A stretch of DNA of 64,000 nucleotides, taken from positions 186,001 to 250,000 of the forward strand of contig NZ_LZGL01000013.1 in the NCBI RefSeq assembly GCF_001690685.1, given 5' to 3'. This DNA is from Gilliamella sp. wkB112. GTDB taxonomy: Bacteria; Pseudomonadota; Gammaproteobacteria; Enterobacterales; Orbaceae. The notes beneath the pieces are model-generated. The model ran no database searches, was not told the origin of the DNA, and was given only the letters and a program-made list of their open reading frames with translations. The position numbers and the translations under genes were made by a program. Positions 39,508-48,541 of the stretch are shown in pieces (position 1 is the first letter of the stretch; the number at the start of each line of letters is the position of its first letter).

Positions 39508-39939
39508 ATGTCTAAATCATTTTCACTAGAAGATGCCGTACTAACCATCGACGGCACAGAAATTACAGGGTATGAAAATGCTCAAGATTCAATCAGCATT
39601 GCACCAATTGGTGATGATGGTGATATTACTTATGGTATTAATGGAAAAGGGGTCTTTGTACATGCTTGTAATCGGGGTGCAACAATAACTATTAAAACCC
39701 TCCAACATACCGGAACTAACGAAAAATTAAATCAACTACGCAATGCTCAGGTTAACAATCCAACTACCGCCACTGGTAAGTTAATCACCTATAAAGATTT
39801 ACGTAATGGTGATGAGTTTTTACTTACAGGATGCTGGTTTACTACACCGCCAACGTATGCACGTGGTACATCTCACAATGGTGTAACATGGACATTCAAG
39901 GCAACCAAAGCAGAGTTTAGTATTAAAGGTGGTTTATAA
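39508..39939 (+). CDS. Phage tail tube protein (DUF3277-like)
   Basis: A 143-residue protein immediately after the sheath gene, where the tube subunit is expected. Beta-rich pattern MSKSFSLEDAVLTIDGTEIT, SIAPIGDDGDITYGINGKGV and TWTFKATKAEFSI fit small tube proteins. It would stack in rings to form the inner tube. AAGGA lies before its ATG; it overlaps the next gene by one base. Confidence 0.8.
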   Translation: MSKSFSLEDAVLTIDGTEITGYENAQDSISIAPIGDDGDITYGINGKGVFVHACNRGATITIKTLQHTGTNEKLNQLRNAQVNNPTTATGKLITYKDLRNGDEFLLTGCWFTTPPTYARGTSHNGVTWTFKATKAEFSIKGGL

Positions 39940-40355
39940 TGGAAAGTAAAGATTTTAATATTGATGATATAGTTTATACATTTACTGCAGCAGATTTCTT
40001 CAAATCAAATAAATATCTTAAAAAATTAACAGCTCTTTTAAAGGGCTGTTTTTCATTAGATGACAATAAATCAGGTTTTGATATTGGTCAACTGGCTTCT
40101 AATATTGGCTCAGAGCAGTTTGCAGAAATAGAAAAATTCATTTTAGATTATGTTACCGCCATAGATGAGAATGGTAATAAAGTATTGTTCCAAAAACCTG
40201 ATGAAGCCGGTAAATTTTTTAATACTCATCGTAGTCATTATTATCAAATCATTATTGAGGGATTAAAGTTCCATTTTTTGGGTTTTTTACCAAATGGAAT
40301 AGCGTCCAATCTAAATATGCTCAGCTTGGAGACAGTAGCGGAGAAAGCGATGTAG
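39939..40355 (+). CDS. Tail assembly chaperone, short (zero-frame) product
   Basis: A 138-residue protein between tube and tape measure, the position of gpG-type tail assembly chaperones. It holds a helical core (FFKSNKYLKKLTALLKGCFS). Near its 3' end two tandem slippery heptamers allow a -1 shift into a second frame, so most ribosomes should end at the TAG 40353-40355, giving this form. It ends 142 bases before the tape measure start. Confidence 0.78.
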   Translation: MESKDFNIDDIVYTFTAADFFKSNKYLKKLTALLKGCFSLDDNKSGFDIGQLASNIGSEQFAEIEKFILDYVTAIDENGNKVLFQKPDEAGKFFNTHRSHYYQIIIEGLKFHFLGFLPNGIASNLNMLSLETVAEKAM

Positions 40356-40495
40356 ATTGGTTTGTGTGGGGTGTGATCGTAAATAAATATGCCACACTCC
40401 ACGAACTCAGGACCGTCTATTCACTTGATGATGTTATCGAAATGCATAATGTAATAGCTGAGGTTAAATTGGCCGAAAAACCAAAGGAGAACTAA
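39939..40495 (+). CDS. Tail assembly chaperone, extended -1 frameshift product (about 185 aa)
   Basis: After slipping at T TTT TTA (40283-40289) the -1 frame continues without a stop to TAA 40493-40495, adding ~68 residues (TKWNSVQSKYAQLGDSSGES, then DVDWFVWGVIVNKYATLHEL, then RTVYSLDDVIEMHNVIAEVK and a short end). The extension has normal protein composition and has no start codon of its own, as in the gpGT-type chaperones that load on the tape measure. The end lies two bases before the tape measure GTG and includes that gene's AAAGGAG ribosome site. Confidence 0.75.
40274..40289 (+). promoter_or_regulatory. Tandem -1 slippery heptamers T TTT TTG and T TTT TTA
   Basis: In the zero frame the codons are CAT TTT TTG GGT TTT TTA CCA. 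Both 40274-40280 (T TTT TTG) and 40283-40289 (T TTT TTA) obey the X XXY YYZ rule for -1 slippage, and the open -1 frame begins here. Confidence 0.75.
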
Positions 40496-40496
40496 A

Positions 40497-42440
40497 GTGG
40501 GTTCGGGAAATTATTTAAACAAAATAGGCATTGATACTTCTCAAGTCAGTAATATAGCCCAAATAACAGACAAATTACAATCTGGTGCAGGCAAACTTTC
40601 GAAAATCACAAAGGAAATCCAAAATGATTTAAATAGTGTCTTTAGTGAAACTAGCAAATCAACAGATAAGACTGGCAATTCAGCCGTACAAGTTCAATCT
40701 AAACTTGTAACGTTAAAAAAAATGTTGTTTAGTATTGCTGCTGCAGGAAAATCTTATGGTAAGACGATTGTAAATGCATTTGATAATGCGATCGATAAAG
40801 CTCAAGAGTTAGCAAATAATGAAGATGTATTATTTGAAATATCTAAAACTGAAATCGATCAAGGTAAGTTATATAAAAAGGAAATGGAAAAAACAGGAAA
40901 TGCAATTGATAGTATTAAAACAAAAATTGCATTAAATCTTGCTCCAGCTGTGACTGACCTTATCATAAGTTTTCGCAATTGGTTAATAGTTAATAAAGAA
41001 CTCATCAGTAAAGGAATTACCACAGTTATTACATGGGTTAGTAAGGCAATTCATATTATTATTAATTTTGGAGAATTCATTGATAAAATTATTAGCAATA
41101 CAATAGGCTGGGAAAATGCCATTATAGCGCTTGCTGTGATTTGGGCAAAATTTAACCAAGCATTGCTATTCAGTCCGATTGGTATTGTAATTGGATTACT
41201 GACTGTCTTAATGCTTCTGATTGATGATCTTATGGTCTATATGAAGGGTGGTAAAAGTCTTTTCGGTGAATACTGGCAACCATTCATTGATGGTGCAAAA
41301 GCCGCGTGGAGCTTTATCAAATCGTTTTGGGAGCTAATACAAGCATTTTGGTCTGGTGATACTCAAAAAGTAAAATCAATATCTAAAAAATTATTTAATT
41401 CGTTAGTAAATGGTGTTAAATCATTAATACGAGGAATTAAATCGTTACTGGCCAATCTTCTAAAAAATATATTAATGTTTTTTGGTATGTCTGAGAAAGA
41501 CGCAATGAAAACGGTTGATAGAATTGGTAAGATTTTTGGTTTCATTGTTGATGTGCTTACATTTCCGTTCCGCATGGCGTATCAAGCTATATGCGCGATA
41601 ATGGACTGGCTTGGTATCGATGCAGGTGATGTCGTTAACGCGATTGGTGAAATATTCAAAGCTATATGGGGATTCATCACCACTCCATTCAAAGCAGCTT
41701 GGAAATTTGTTAATGATTTATTTGATATCTGGGAAGATGACACCACCTCAACGACAGATAAACTGGGTAAAACACTTTGGGCAATCTGGGATTTTATTAC
41801 ATGGCCGTTTAAAGCTGCGTGGAATTTTGTAAAAGGACTATTTGATTCAGGGATAGAGGTTGTATCGTCATTCACGGAACTATTAGGCGGTATTTTCTCT
41901 AGTATGCTTGGTTTTATCACTGCACCATTTGAAGCTGCTTGGAATTTTGTCTCAGGACTATTTGATTCAGGGATAGGTGTTGTATCGTCATTCACGGAAC
42001 AATTTGGCAGTATTTTTTCTAATGTGCTTGATTTTATAACTACCCCATTTAGTGAAGGTATAACCTGGATTAAAGACAAATTTTTTGGATTTGTTGATGT
42101 GGTTAAAAATAAAATTAAGGGCGTTGCATCTTTTTTTGGACTAGGTGGAGATGATAAAGAAGATGATGATTTATCGCTTGATGATAATGAGATAGAGATA
42201 ACAACAACAGCGACAAAGATCACAAAAGCACAAGTATCAGCTAAATTAGACACAGGTGTTGCAAAAGCAAGCGGTATTAGTCCATTAAATAATAAAGTTA
42301 ACAATAATAATGCTGTAACAATATATAACACAATGAATGTCACAACACCACAACAAGGTTTTGATAATCTAAATTATATTGCACAGTATGAGGCCCGACG
42401 GATAGCAGATAATACAAATACTAAAATGGGGTCTAACTAA
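40497..42440 (+). CDS. Tail tape measure protein with 40-residue repeats
   Basis: A 647-residue mostly helical protein with hydrophobic stretches (~195-245, ~330-350), the usual look of a tape measure, which fixes tail length. Start GTG 40497 with AAGGAG about 8 nt upstream. Residues ~391-520 contain three 40-residue repeats with the core FIT-PF-AAW-FV-LFD. The C-terminal part is low-complexity (DDKEDDDLSLDDNEIEI). The size would suit a rather short tail. An antisense frame across it is a shadow. Confidence 0.85.
   Translation: MGSGNYLNKIGIDTSQVSNIAQITDKLQSGAGKLSKITKEIQNDLNSVFSETSKSTDKTGNSAVQVQSKLVTLKKMLFSIAAAGKSYGKTIVNAFDNAIDKAQELANNEDVLFEISKTEIDQGKLYKKEMEKTGNAIDSIKTKIALNLAPAVTDLIISFRNWLIVNKELISKGITTVITWVSKAIHIIINFGEFIDKIISNTIGWENAIIALAVIWAKFNQALLFSPIGIVIGLLTVLMLLIDDLMVYMKGGKSLFGEYWQPFIDGAKAAWSFIKSFWELIQAFWSGDTQKVKSISKKLFNSLVNGVKSLIRGIKSLLANLLKNILMFFGMSEKDAMKTVDRIGKIFGFIVDVLTFPFRMAYQAICAIMDWLGIDAGDVVNAIGEIFKAIWGFITTPFKAAWKFVNDLFDIWEDDTTSTTDKLGKTLWAIWDFITWPFKAAWNFVKGLFDSGIEVVSSFTELLGGIFSSMLGFITAPFEAAWNFVSGLFDSGIGVVSSFTEQFGSIFSNVLDFITTPFSEGITWIKDKFFGFVDVVKNKIKGVASFFGLGGDDKEDDDLSLDDNEIEITTTATKITKAQVSAKLDTGVAKASGISPLNNKVNNNNAVTIYNTMNVTTPQQGFDNLNYIAQYEARRIADNTNTKMGSN
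41667..42056 (+). repeat. 120-bp tandem repeats in the tape measure gene (3.3 copies)
   Basis: Equivalent bases recur at exactly 120-base steps (for example TGGAA-TTTGT at about 41699, 41819 and 41939), giving units 41667-41786, 41787-41906, 41907-42026 and a partial fourth. Units two and three share long identical runs; unit one is more diverged. Confidence 0.9.
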
Positions 42441-43117
42441 TGTTTCAGTCTATATTAAATAAATCATCAAATAGTACAGGTCTAATCGTCAGTCAGAATT
42501 TTACTTTTAGTTTTGATATTAACACAAATGAACAGCACGCATCGAAGTTGCGAGTAACCGAAAATCCAATTGAAAAAGGGGCTAATATTGCTGACCATGT
42601 AGTATTAGATCCTAAGGAGATTAATGTAACGGGTCTAGTAGTTGGTTACGAAACTAATAATTTTTCATTTGATAGTATATTAGGCTTTAATTTTTCAAAT
42701 TATCCGTTACCTATGCCAATAAAAAAAGTAACAGCTCAGGCAGAAAATATGGTCAATCGCTTTGCATCATATTTTCGAACTGGCGCAAAAGCAACTAACC
42801 AAGTTATTGCTGACTTTTTACCTGATTACCAATCTCCATTATTGAACTGCCTTTCTTCTGACCGTATCGCCGATGCTTACGAAAAACTATTGGCAATACA
42901 GCGTAGCGGTGAACCAGTAACATTGCAAACTAATACGCGGCAATATAAAAATATGGTTATAACGTCAGTCGGTCTTACTCAAAATCAGAATACTGTAGGT
43001 GAATTTACGTTAACATTCCGTGAAATTTTTATTGTTGATACGCAGACTGCAAGTGGTTTAAATGTACCAAAACCGAAAACGAGAAATCTTGGTAAAACTC
43101 AACCGAAAGAAAACTAA
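42440..43117 (+). CDS. Baseplate protein, Dit-like
   Basis: A 225-residue protein right after the tape measure. The N-terminal part has VSQNFTFSFDINTNEQHASK and DPKEINVTGLVVGYETN, and the end has GEFTLTFREIFIVD, patterns of Dit-like/gp-baseplate hub adaptor proteins that link the tube to the baseplate. It overlaps the tape measure stop by one base. Confidence 0.65.
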   Translation: MFQSILNKSSNSTGLIVSQNFTFSFDINTNEQHASKLRVTENPIEKGANIADHVVLDPKEINVTGLVVGYETNNFSFDSILGFNFSNYPLPMPIKKVTAQAENMVNRFASYFRTGAKATNQVIADFLPDYQSPLLNCLSSDRIADAYEKLLAIQRSGEPVTLQTNTRQYKNMVITSVGLTQNQNTVGEFTLTFREIFIVDTQTASGLNVPKPKTRNLGKTQPKEN

Positions 43118-43152
43118 ATAAGAATTTGTGTTAAGCAAAACAAGAGGTTGAT

Positions 43153-43494
43153 ATGTTTATAATACAAACAACAACAGATGAAGTATTAGAGCAATCCTTT
43201 ACACTCTATGATAGAAATTTGCGTTTAACGCTGAGATATAACGCAATATTAACCGGTTATCAATTCGACTTGTTTGATATTGATAATGATGAGTATATAA
43301 CGAAAAATAAAGGGTTATCTGTCGGTAGTCCATCTTTGATTGAGTTTAATTTGCCATTTGTGATGGAATTAAATGATAAATCAGGATTGGGTATTAATGC
43401 TATATCTAAAGATGATTTAAATAATCGCATGCAACTGTTAATAATGACTAAGGAAGAATATCGTGCGGCAATTCGGCAGGGTTTTAGAACTTAA
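43153..43494 (+). CDS. Small baseplate plug-like protein
   Basis: A 113-residue beta-rich protein between two baseplate genes. The order fits the small plug or hub accessory protein found at this place in contractile-tail prophages of this type. I recognise no motif beyond the repeated short beta segments. It overlaps the next gene by 32 bases. Confidence 0.55.
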   Translation: MFIIQTTTDEVLEQSFTLYDRNLRLTLRYNAILTGYQFDLFDIDNDEYITKNKGLSVGSPSLIEFNLPFVMELNDKSGLGINAISKDDLNNRMQLLIMTKEEYRAAIRQGFRT

Positions 43495-44287
43495 AATTGG
43501 TAATCGTAAAGAAAGCATTGTTATTAATAATCTTAGAGTAACTTTCTCAATTAAAAAAACACTCACTTCTGAACCAAACACTGCTGAAATATCAATTTAT
43601 AATCTTAATGATTCAAATCGCAATCTCATTACGAGTAAACAATATAATTTTCTTGAATTATCGGTTTGTTATAAAGAAGATGTACTAAGATTGATATTCT
43701 GTGGCGATATTCTAACGATTGAAAATAAAATTGCTGAACAAGACATGATTACTACACTGCGTTGCAGTGATGGACATCGAGCATACACCGAAAAAACAAT
43801 TGTTAAAACCTTGCAAAAAGGGCAGAAAGATAGTGATTTTTTAAATGAAGTGGTGAGTAGTTTTGGTGTCCAAAAAGGTGCTATAAATTTACCAAATGAT
43901 AAGGTTTTTCCACGAGGTAAAGTAATGATGTGTGACACTCGCGAAGCCATGCACAAAATCGCCATTAACAATAATGCTGACTGGTCAATACAAGACGATC
44001 AGCTTGTTGTTATCCCTAAAGATAAAGCACTTGCCAATAACGAAGGTTGGGTTATATCAAGAACTACTGGCATGATAGGCTGCCCTCAAAAAACTAATGA
44101 AGGGTTAGAAATTACAACTTTATGTAATCCTCATTACAGAATCGGTTCGCTTGTTCGCGTCGAGTCGGTGCAAACCGAGTATAATGGCGACTATAAAATA
44201 AAAACGATAGAGCATAATGGAGATCTGTATGGTACTAACTGGAATAGCAAATTAGTTTGTATTGGTGGAAATTTTGGTAAAGTTTAA
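43463..44287 (+). CDS. Baseplate hub protein (gp27/gpD-like)
   Basis: A 274-residue protein with the fold expected of tail hub proteins: a beta domain ending in RLIFCGDILTIENKIAEQDM (20 residues), then AMHKIAINNNADWSIQDDQL and a C-terminal GSLVRVESVQTEYNGDYKIK segment that is typical of hub proteins. It forms the centre of the baseplate carrying the spike. Start GTG 43463. A strong terminator follows it. Confidence 0.72.
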   Translation: MRQFGRVLELKIGNRKESIVINNLRVTFSIKKTLTSEPNTAEISIYNLNDSNRNLITSKQYNFLELSVCYKEDVLRLIFCGDILTIENKIAEQDMITTLRCSDGHRAYTEKTIVKTLQKGQKDSDFLNEVVSSFGVQKGAINLPNDKVFPRGKVMMCDTREAMHKIAINNNADWSIQDDQLVVIPKDKALANNEGWVISRTTGMIGCPQKTNEGLEITTLCNPHYRIGSLVRVESVQTEYNGDYKIKTIEHNGDLYGTNWNSKLVCIGGNFGKV

Positions 44288-44332
44288 TAGACATTTTTAA
44301 TTAAATTTATGACCGATTTAATGTAGATCACG

Positions 44333-44353
44333 ACCCGCTTCGGCGGGTTTTTT
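44333..44353 (+). terminator. Intrinsic terminator inside the tail operon
   Basis: ACCCGC-TTCG-GCGGGTTTTTT: six-pair GC stem, a stable TTCG tetraloop and six T. It lies between hub and spike genes of the same orientation, so spike, wedge and fibre genes need antitermination or another promoter. Confidence 0.92.
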
Positions 44354-44369
44354 ATTGCTCGGAGAAAAT

Positions 44370-45020
44370 ATGACAGATTCACTATTTCAAGCAATTGAAA
44401 GTCAAATTAAGCGTGCGCAATCGAATATTTATACCGCTTTACCAGCAAAAGTTATTTCATTTGATGGGCACACTGTTCAATGCAAGCCCATGGTTAACAA
44501 AGTACTATCCAATGGTGAGGAAATTTCAATCCCTCTATTAGTTGATGTGCCAGCTCAATTTCCACATGCTGGTGGGTTTTGTATTACAGTGCCAATCAAA
44601 GCAGGTGATGAAGGACTTGTTGTATTTTCTAGCCGCTGTATTGATGGTTGGTTTGCAACAGGTAACGCTTCAAAACCTCTTGATAATCGAATTAACGACT
44701 TAAGCGATGGCTTTTTTATTGTCGGTTGTAATAGCGTGCCCAATAAAATACCTAATTTTTATTATGATGGTATTTCATTGCAAACTGACGATGGTTCAAC
44801 GCATATAAGGCTTGCGAACGGTACAATTTATATAAAAGGCAATATAGAACATCAAGGAAATACCGAACAAGTTGGTAGTTACAGTCAAACTGAAGGAGAT
44901 GCCACAAGTACAGGTACCATCACAGCGAAAGACGTTAAAACCAATAAAGGTATCGATTTAAATACACATACCCATATTGGGGTACAAAGTGGTAATAGTA
45001 CAACAGGAATACCAAAATGA
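44370..45020 (+). CDS. Baseplate spike protein (Gp138/gpV-like)
   Basis: A 216-residue spike. The N-terminal OB-like domain (VISFDGHTVQCKPMVNKVLS; 20 shown, VFSSRCIDGWFATG) is of the Gp138 N-terminal type; the C-terminal part (~150-216) has short beta repeats IYIKGNIEHQGNTEQVGSYS and a final HTHIGVQSGN, a beta-helix tip. The His pair at the end may bind metal at the point. The frame opens at TTG 44355, but GGAG at 44361-44364 precedes ATG 44370, which I chose. Confidence 0.8.
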   Translation: MTDSLFQAIESQIKRAQSNIYTALPAKVISFDGHTVQCKPMVNKVLSNGEEISIPLLVDVPAQFPHAGGFCITVPIKAGDEGLVVFSSRCIDGWFATGNASKPLDNRINDLSDGFFIVGCNSVPNKIPNFYYDGISLQTDDGSTHIRLANGTIYIKGNIEHQGNTEQVGSYSQTEGDATSTGTITAKDVKTNKGIDLNTHTHIGVQSGNSTTGIPK

Positions 45021-45382
45021 TAGTAAGACAGCTTGATAATAACCACGATTGGATGTTTGGGTACGGTTTAGGTAACTATCTGGATGGCTCGGAAGCAATA
45101 GCGCAATGTGTGAAAACTAAATTATTAGCGTTAAAAAGAGACTGGTTCTTAAATCGTGATGATGGCATAGCTTGGTTTGATTATCTCACTAAAAAACCTA
45201 ACACCAAACAATTAGAAATCGATGTAAGAACTGAAATTTTCAAAGTAGCTGGTGTCATCAATATTGATAGTTTCGATATCTTATTAGATACCGATACCCG
45301 TGAATTTCTAATCCAAATAACTTATACCGATAAATTTAACAAAACCAACGAGGCATCATTCAATGTTAAAGATAACAGATAA
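45017..45382 (+). CDS. Baseplate wedge protein (gp25/gpW-like)
   Basis: A 121-residue protein with LLALKRDWFLNRDDGIAWFD (lysozyme-like gp25 region), FKVAGVINIDSFDI and a C-terminal beta part. It sits between spike and the baseplate J gene as in P2-like and myovirus baseplates. It overlaps both neighbours. Confidence 0.72.
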   Translation: MIVRQLDNNHDWMFGYGLGNYLDGSEAIAQCVKTKLLALKRDWFLNRDDGIAWFDYLTKKPNTKQLEIDVRTEIFKVAGVINIDSFDILLDTDTREFLIQITYTDKFNKTNEASFNVKDNR

Positions 45383-46484
45383 GGGGATCGAAATTGATGA
45401 CTTATATACTATTCAAAATCGATTAGTTAGTGCATTTAAATCAATATATGGTGATGATGTTAATCTTGATAGCGATACACCAGATGGACAGTTACTAGGA
45501 TTATTTTCGCAAGAATTAGCGAATATACATCAAGCGGTTGCATTTATTGTACAAATGTTAGATCCATACCAAGCGACCGGACATTGGTTAGAACAACGAG
45601 CAATGTACGCAGGACTAACCAGGATTACAGCATCCTATTCTTATATTGATGAAGTTATTTTTACTGGCTCACCAAAAACAACGATACCAAATAATTCTAT
45701 TTACATCGATAAAAACAAAAATAAATGGGTATCTATTGAGCAAATAACATTAAATGATTTAGGCAGCGCACGTGTTAAATTCAGGTCATTAGAACTGGGC
45801 AATTATTCCGTTAACGCATTAGAGGAGTTTGCACCGAGTACCATAATTATTGGTGTAGATAAAGTCACCGCGAACACGAAAAGTTATGGCGGTATTGACG
45901 AGGAAACTGATGTGCAATTATTGAAGCGTTTCATGTTATCTCACGCAATTAATAACTACGATGATCGCCAAGGTATGCAGTCTGCGTTAATGAATATAAC
46001 AGGTGTAACTAAATGCATAGTATATGAAAATTACACAAATAAAACAGATGAAAAAGGAGTTCCACCTCATTCACTTAATGCCGTGATTCTTGGCGGTGCT
46101 GATGAAAAAATAGCTGAAGTTATCACTAAAAAGAAAATTGGCGGTTGTGGGTTATATGGTCAAATTGAATCCTCTTATTTATTAGATGATATACCGAGAA
46201 AAGCTTATTTTGATAGACCACAAAAAATTGATATTAAGGTATCAATGACAATTGGTCGTTACCAATCATTTAATGATATCAACACAGAACAAATCAAAAC
46301 TAATTTAAAAAATCTTGATTTTGACATCGGCGAGAATGTTTATTCATCACGCATCATCTCAAGTATCAATCTAGTTGATGGGTTCTATATTAAAGAACTC
46401 ACGGTCAATGGAGCTAATATTGCAAACATCGATTATAGAGCATATGCACAGATTAATAATGTCGAGGTGCTTATAGATGGATAG
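45363..46484 (+). CDS. Baseplate J-like protein (wedge)
   Basis: A 373-residue protein of the baseplate J/gp47 family: IQNRLVSAFKSIYGDDVNLD, then SDTPDGQLLGLFSQELANIH near the start (both conserved), GLTRITASYSYI, EETDVQLLKRFMLSHAINNY and a C-terminal domain KIDIKVSMTIGRYQSF-like. It links the inner and outer baseplate. It overlaps the wedge gene by 20 bases and the following by eight. Confidence 0.88.
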   Translation: MLKITDKGIEIDDLYTIQNRLVSAFKSIYGDDVNLDSDTPDGQLLGLFSQELANIHQAVAFIVQMLDPYQATGHWLEQRAMYAGLTRITASYSYIDEVIFTGSPKTTIPNNSIYIDKNKNKWVSIEQITLNDLGSARVKFRSLELGNYSVNALEEFAPSTIIIGVDKVTANTKSYGGIDEETDVQLLKRFMLSHAINNYDDRQGMQSALMNITGVTKCIVYENYTNKTDEKGVPPHSLNAVILGGADEKIAEVITKKKIGGCGLYGQIESSYLLDDIPRKAYFDRPQKIDIKVSMTIGRYQSFNDINTEQIKTNLKNLDFDIGENVYSSRIISSINLVDGFYIKELTVNGANIANIDYRAYAQINNVEVLIDG

Positions 46485-47133
46485 AGAAAAATTCCTCATC
46501 TGGCAATATCGTAACAAACCAAAAGCACTCGGTACCATTCGAGCAATCTATAAAGAAACTGACCAAACATTTAAAAGCGTTATTCAAGTGGCAGATATTC
46601 TTAATATTGAAGAAGCTACTGGGTATGCGCTGAATTTAGTGGGTCGCCATGTTGGTGTATTTCGAGTTTTACCAACGGCTATTGCAAAAGAGTATTTTGG
46701 CTGGTTAGAAGATAATACGTCGCTTTCATTCAATGTTGGTGAGTTTTATCGGTATGGTGATGCACTGACATCATCAGTAGTGTTAAATGATAATGACTTT
46801 CGTTTTTTTATCAAAGCACGCATCACCAAAAATTATCAAACTGGCGAGATATCAAACATTGTTAAATCAATCAAATTTGTTATTGGTAAGCACAGTAATG
46901 TAACTGATTCACAAAATATGACTATGAACATACTAGTTAATAGTGAGCAACTTAACTCATTAACACTATATGCAATTAGCAAAATGGATATTTTAGCCCG
47001 TCCTGTTGGGGTGATGTATCAACATGCTGTCTTGATCAATGATGAGCCTTTCGGGTTCTATCATGATAATCAATCATACGGATTTAGCTTAGGTAAATTT
47101 GTCCGACTTAAAGAAATAGGAACTATTCAATGA
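46477..47133 (+). CDS. Baseplate/tail protein of DUF2612 type (gpI position)
   Basis: A 218-residue protein after the J gene, where the gpI-like tail-fibre connector lies. DUF2612-like features are FRFFIKARITKNYQTGEISN and ATGYALNLVGRHVGVFRV. It joins the fibres to the baseplate. Overlaps the fibre gene by four bases. Confidence 0.75.
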   Translation: MDREKFLIWQYRNKPKALGTIRAIYKETDQTFKSVIQVADILNIEEATGYALNLVGRHVGVFRVLPTAIAKEYFGWLEDNTSLSFNVGEFYRYGDALTSSVVLNDNDFRFFIKARITKNYQTGEISNIVKSIKFVIGKHSNVTDSQNMTMNILVNSEQLNSLTLYAISKMDILARPVGVMYQHAVLINDEPFGFYHDNQSYGFSLGKFVRLKEIGTIQ

Positions 47134-48098
47134 AAATACAAAAACAACCAGATTATCTAATTTTTGCTGATTCCGCAAAAAAAGGTGAAAACACGGACTT
47201 TCCAGACATTAACAGAGGATGGGGAATTACTATTGAACAAACAGCTTCAAAACCGCCAATGGAGTGGATGAATGGCGCTTTTAATCGTATAGATAAAAAT
47301 ATGCTTTATTTGCTCCAGCAAGGCGTGCCAGAATGGAGTGAGTTAGTTACTTACCCTGTAAACGCAATTATTAAATACAACGGTGTGTTGTATACCGCTA
47401 TAGCTGAAAATGATAATGCTAAACCATCGACTAATACAACTACATGGAAAAAAACACAGGCAGAAATACTAAGTGCTAGCACAACTCAAAAAGGCATTGT
47501 TCAACTCAGTTCAGCAACTGACAGCGAATCAGAAACGGAAGCCGTAACGCCATTGGTATTAAAACGAGTTAATGATTTATTACAGTCTATCTCAGTTAAA
47601 TATCATTGTTATGAGCGTGAAACTAGAATGTACAGCGGTGACAGAAAACAATATATTTTTACCCGCGATGATGGTTATTGCGGTTTTGTCGGCGCCGACG
47701 GTCAAATAAAATGGGCATTTGATTCGAATGGCTCATTGGTTATCGGTGATATTCCCGCCAATAATGTTAAAGGATTAAGTGACTTTATAGTGAATATGTT
47801 TTCATCATCTTCAAACGAAAATGCTGGATTTTTAAAAATGCCAAACGGATTAATTATTCAATGGGGTCGTGTACTATACGGAAATAATGTTGTTGACGGT
47901 AATGTTAATGGTGAAGATAAATCATTTTACACTGCATTTCCTCGCGTTTGCTTGTCAATCGTGTCTAGCGATGAAGGGAGCGGTGCAAATTCAACAGGTT
48001 GTTGGCCGTTGTCAACGACACAATTTAGATGTTGGGGGCGAACCCACAAAGGCTCATATAGTCAAACCGGAATTTTTTATATTGCAATAGGATTTTAA
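47130..48098 (+). CDS. Tail fibre protein with gp53-like C-terminal domain
   Basis: A 322-residue fibre. The N-terminal part carries a DUF-like baseplate anchor (PDYLIFADSAKKGENTDFPD), then the short repeat SASTTQKGIVQLSSATDSES (a phage fibre repeat), and a C-terminal domain (GFLKMPNGLIIQWGRVLYGN, FPRVCLSIVSSD, TGIFYIAIGF) of the type that binds host glycans. It is short, so the fibres are small. The receptor is probably a lipopolysaccharide of a related bacterium (inference). Confidence 0.85.
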   Translation: MKIQKQPDYLIFADSAKKGENTDFPDINRGWGITIEQTASKPPMEWMNGAFNRIDKNMLYLLQQGVPEWSELVTYPVNAIIKYNGVLYTAIAENDNAKPSTNTTTWKKTQAEILSASTTQKGIVQLSSATDSESETEAVTPLVLKRVNDLLQSISVKYHCYERETRMYSGDRKQYIFTRDDGYCGFVGADGQIKWAFDSNGSLVIGDIPANNVKGLSDFIVNMFSSSSNENAGFLKMPNGLIIQWGRVLYGNNVVDGNVNGEDKSFYTAFPRVCLSIVSSDEGSGANSTGCWPLSTTQFRCWGRTHKGSYSQTGIFYIAIGF

Positions 48099-48099
48099 T

Positions 48100-48540
48100 A
48101 TGAAACATTATTATAATAAAAAAACAAGGTCATTTTACATTGACGAAATTAACACATCAATTCCCAATGATTCAGCCGAAATTACAGAAGATCAGCACAA
48201 TGAGTTATATAACGCAATAAACACGGGATGTGTTATATTTGATGATTTAACTTATTCTGAATCTCCACCATCTGCGTTTCACAAATGGAACGAAAAAACA
48301 AATAAATGGGTGCTAGATAAAGATGCAGAGAATGAAGCTACTATTGTGCAAAATCAAGCTATGAAAAACTCATTAATAAACGAAGCTAACGAGAAAATAG
48401 CAGTACTTCAGGATACTATTGATTTAGAGATGCAAGAAGATAATGAAGAAGCACAACTAAAACAATGGAAAAAATATCGAATTTTATTAACTCGTATTGA
48501 TACATCCGATATTAATGCAGTATTTCCAGACAAGCCATAA
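48100..48540 (+). CDS. Tail fibre assembly protein
   Basis: A 146-residue chaperone following the fibre by two bases. The C-terminal part, with a coiled-coil (SLINEANEKIAVLQDTIDLE) and end KQWKKYRILLTRIDTSD, matches the Caudo_TAP family. It folds the fibre. It ends in a shared hairpin with the convergent acyltransferase. A diverged second C-terminal copy is at 49299-49730. Confidence 0.86.
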   Translation: MKHYYNKKTRSFYIDEINTSIPNDSAEITEDQHNELYNAINTGCVIFDDLTYSESPPSAFHKWNEKTNKWVLDKDAENEATIVQNQAMKNSLINEANEKIAVLQDTIDLEMQEDNEEAQLKQWKKYRILLTRIDTSDINAVFPDKP

Positions 48541-48541
48541 A

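Noticed and set aside
41582-42343. A 253-codon minus-strand open frame across the tape measure gene
   Set aside because: It is antisense to the intact tape measure; its length comes from the repeated codon pattern of the 120-bp units, and it has no ribosome site or family pattern.
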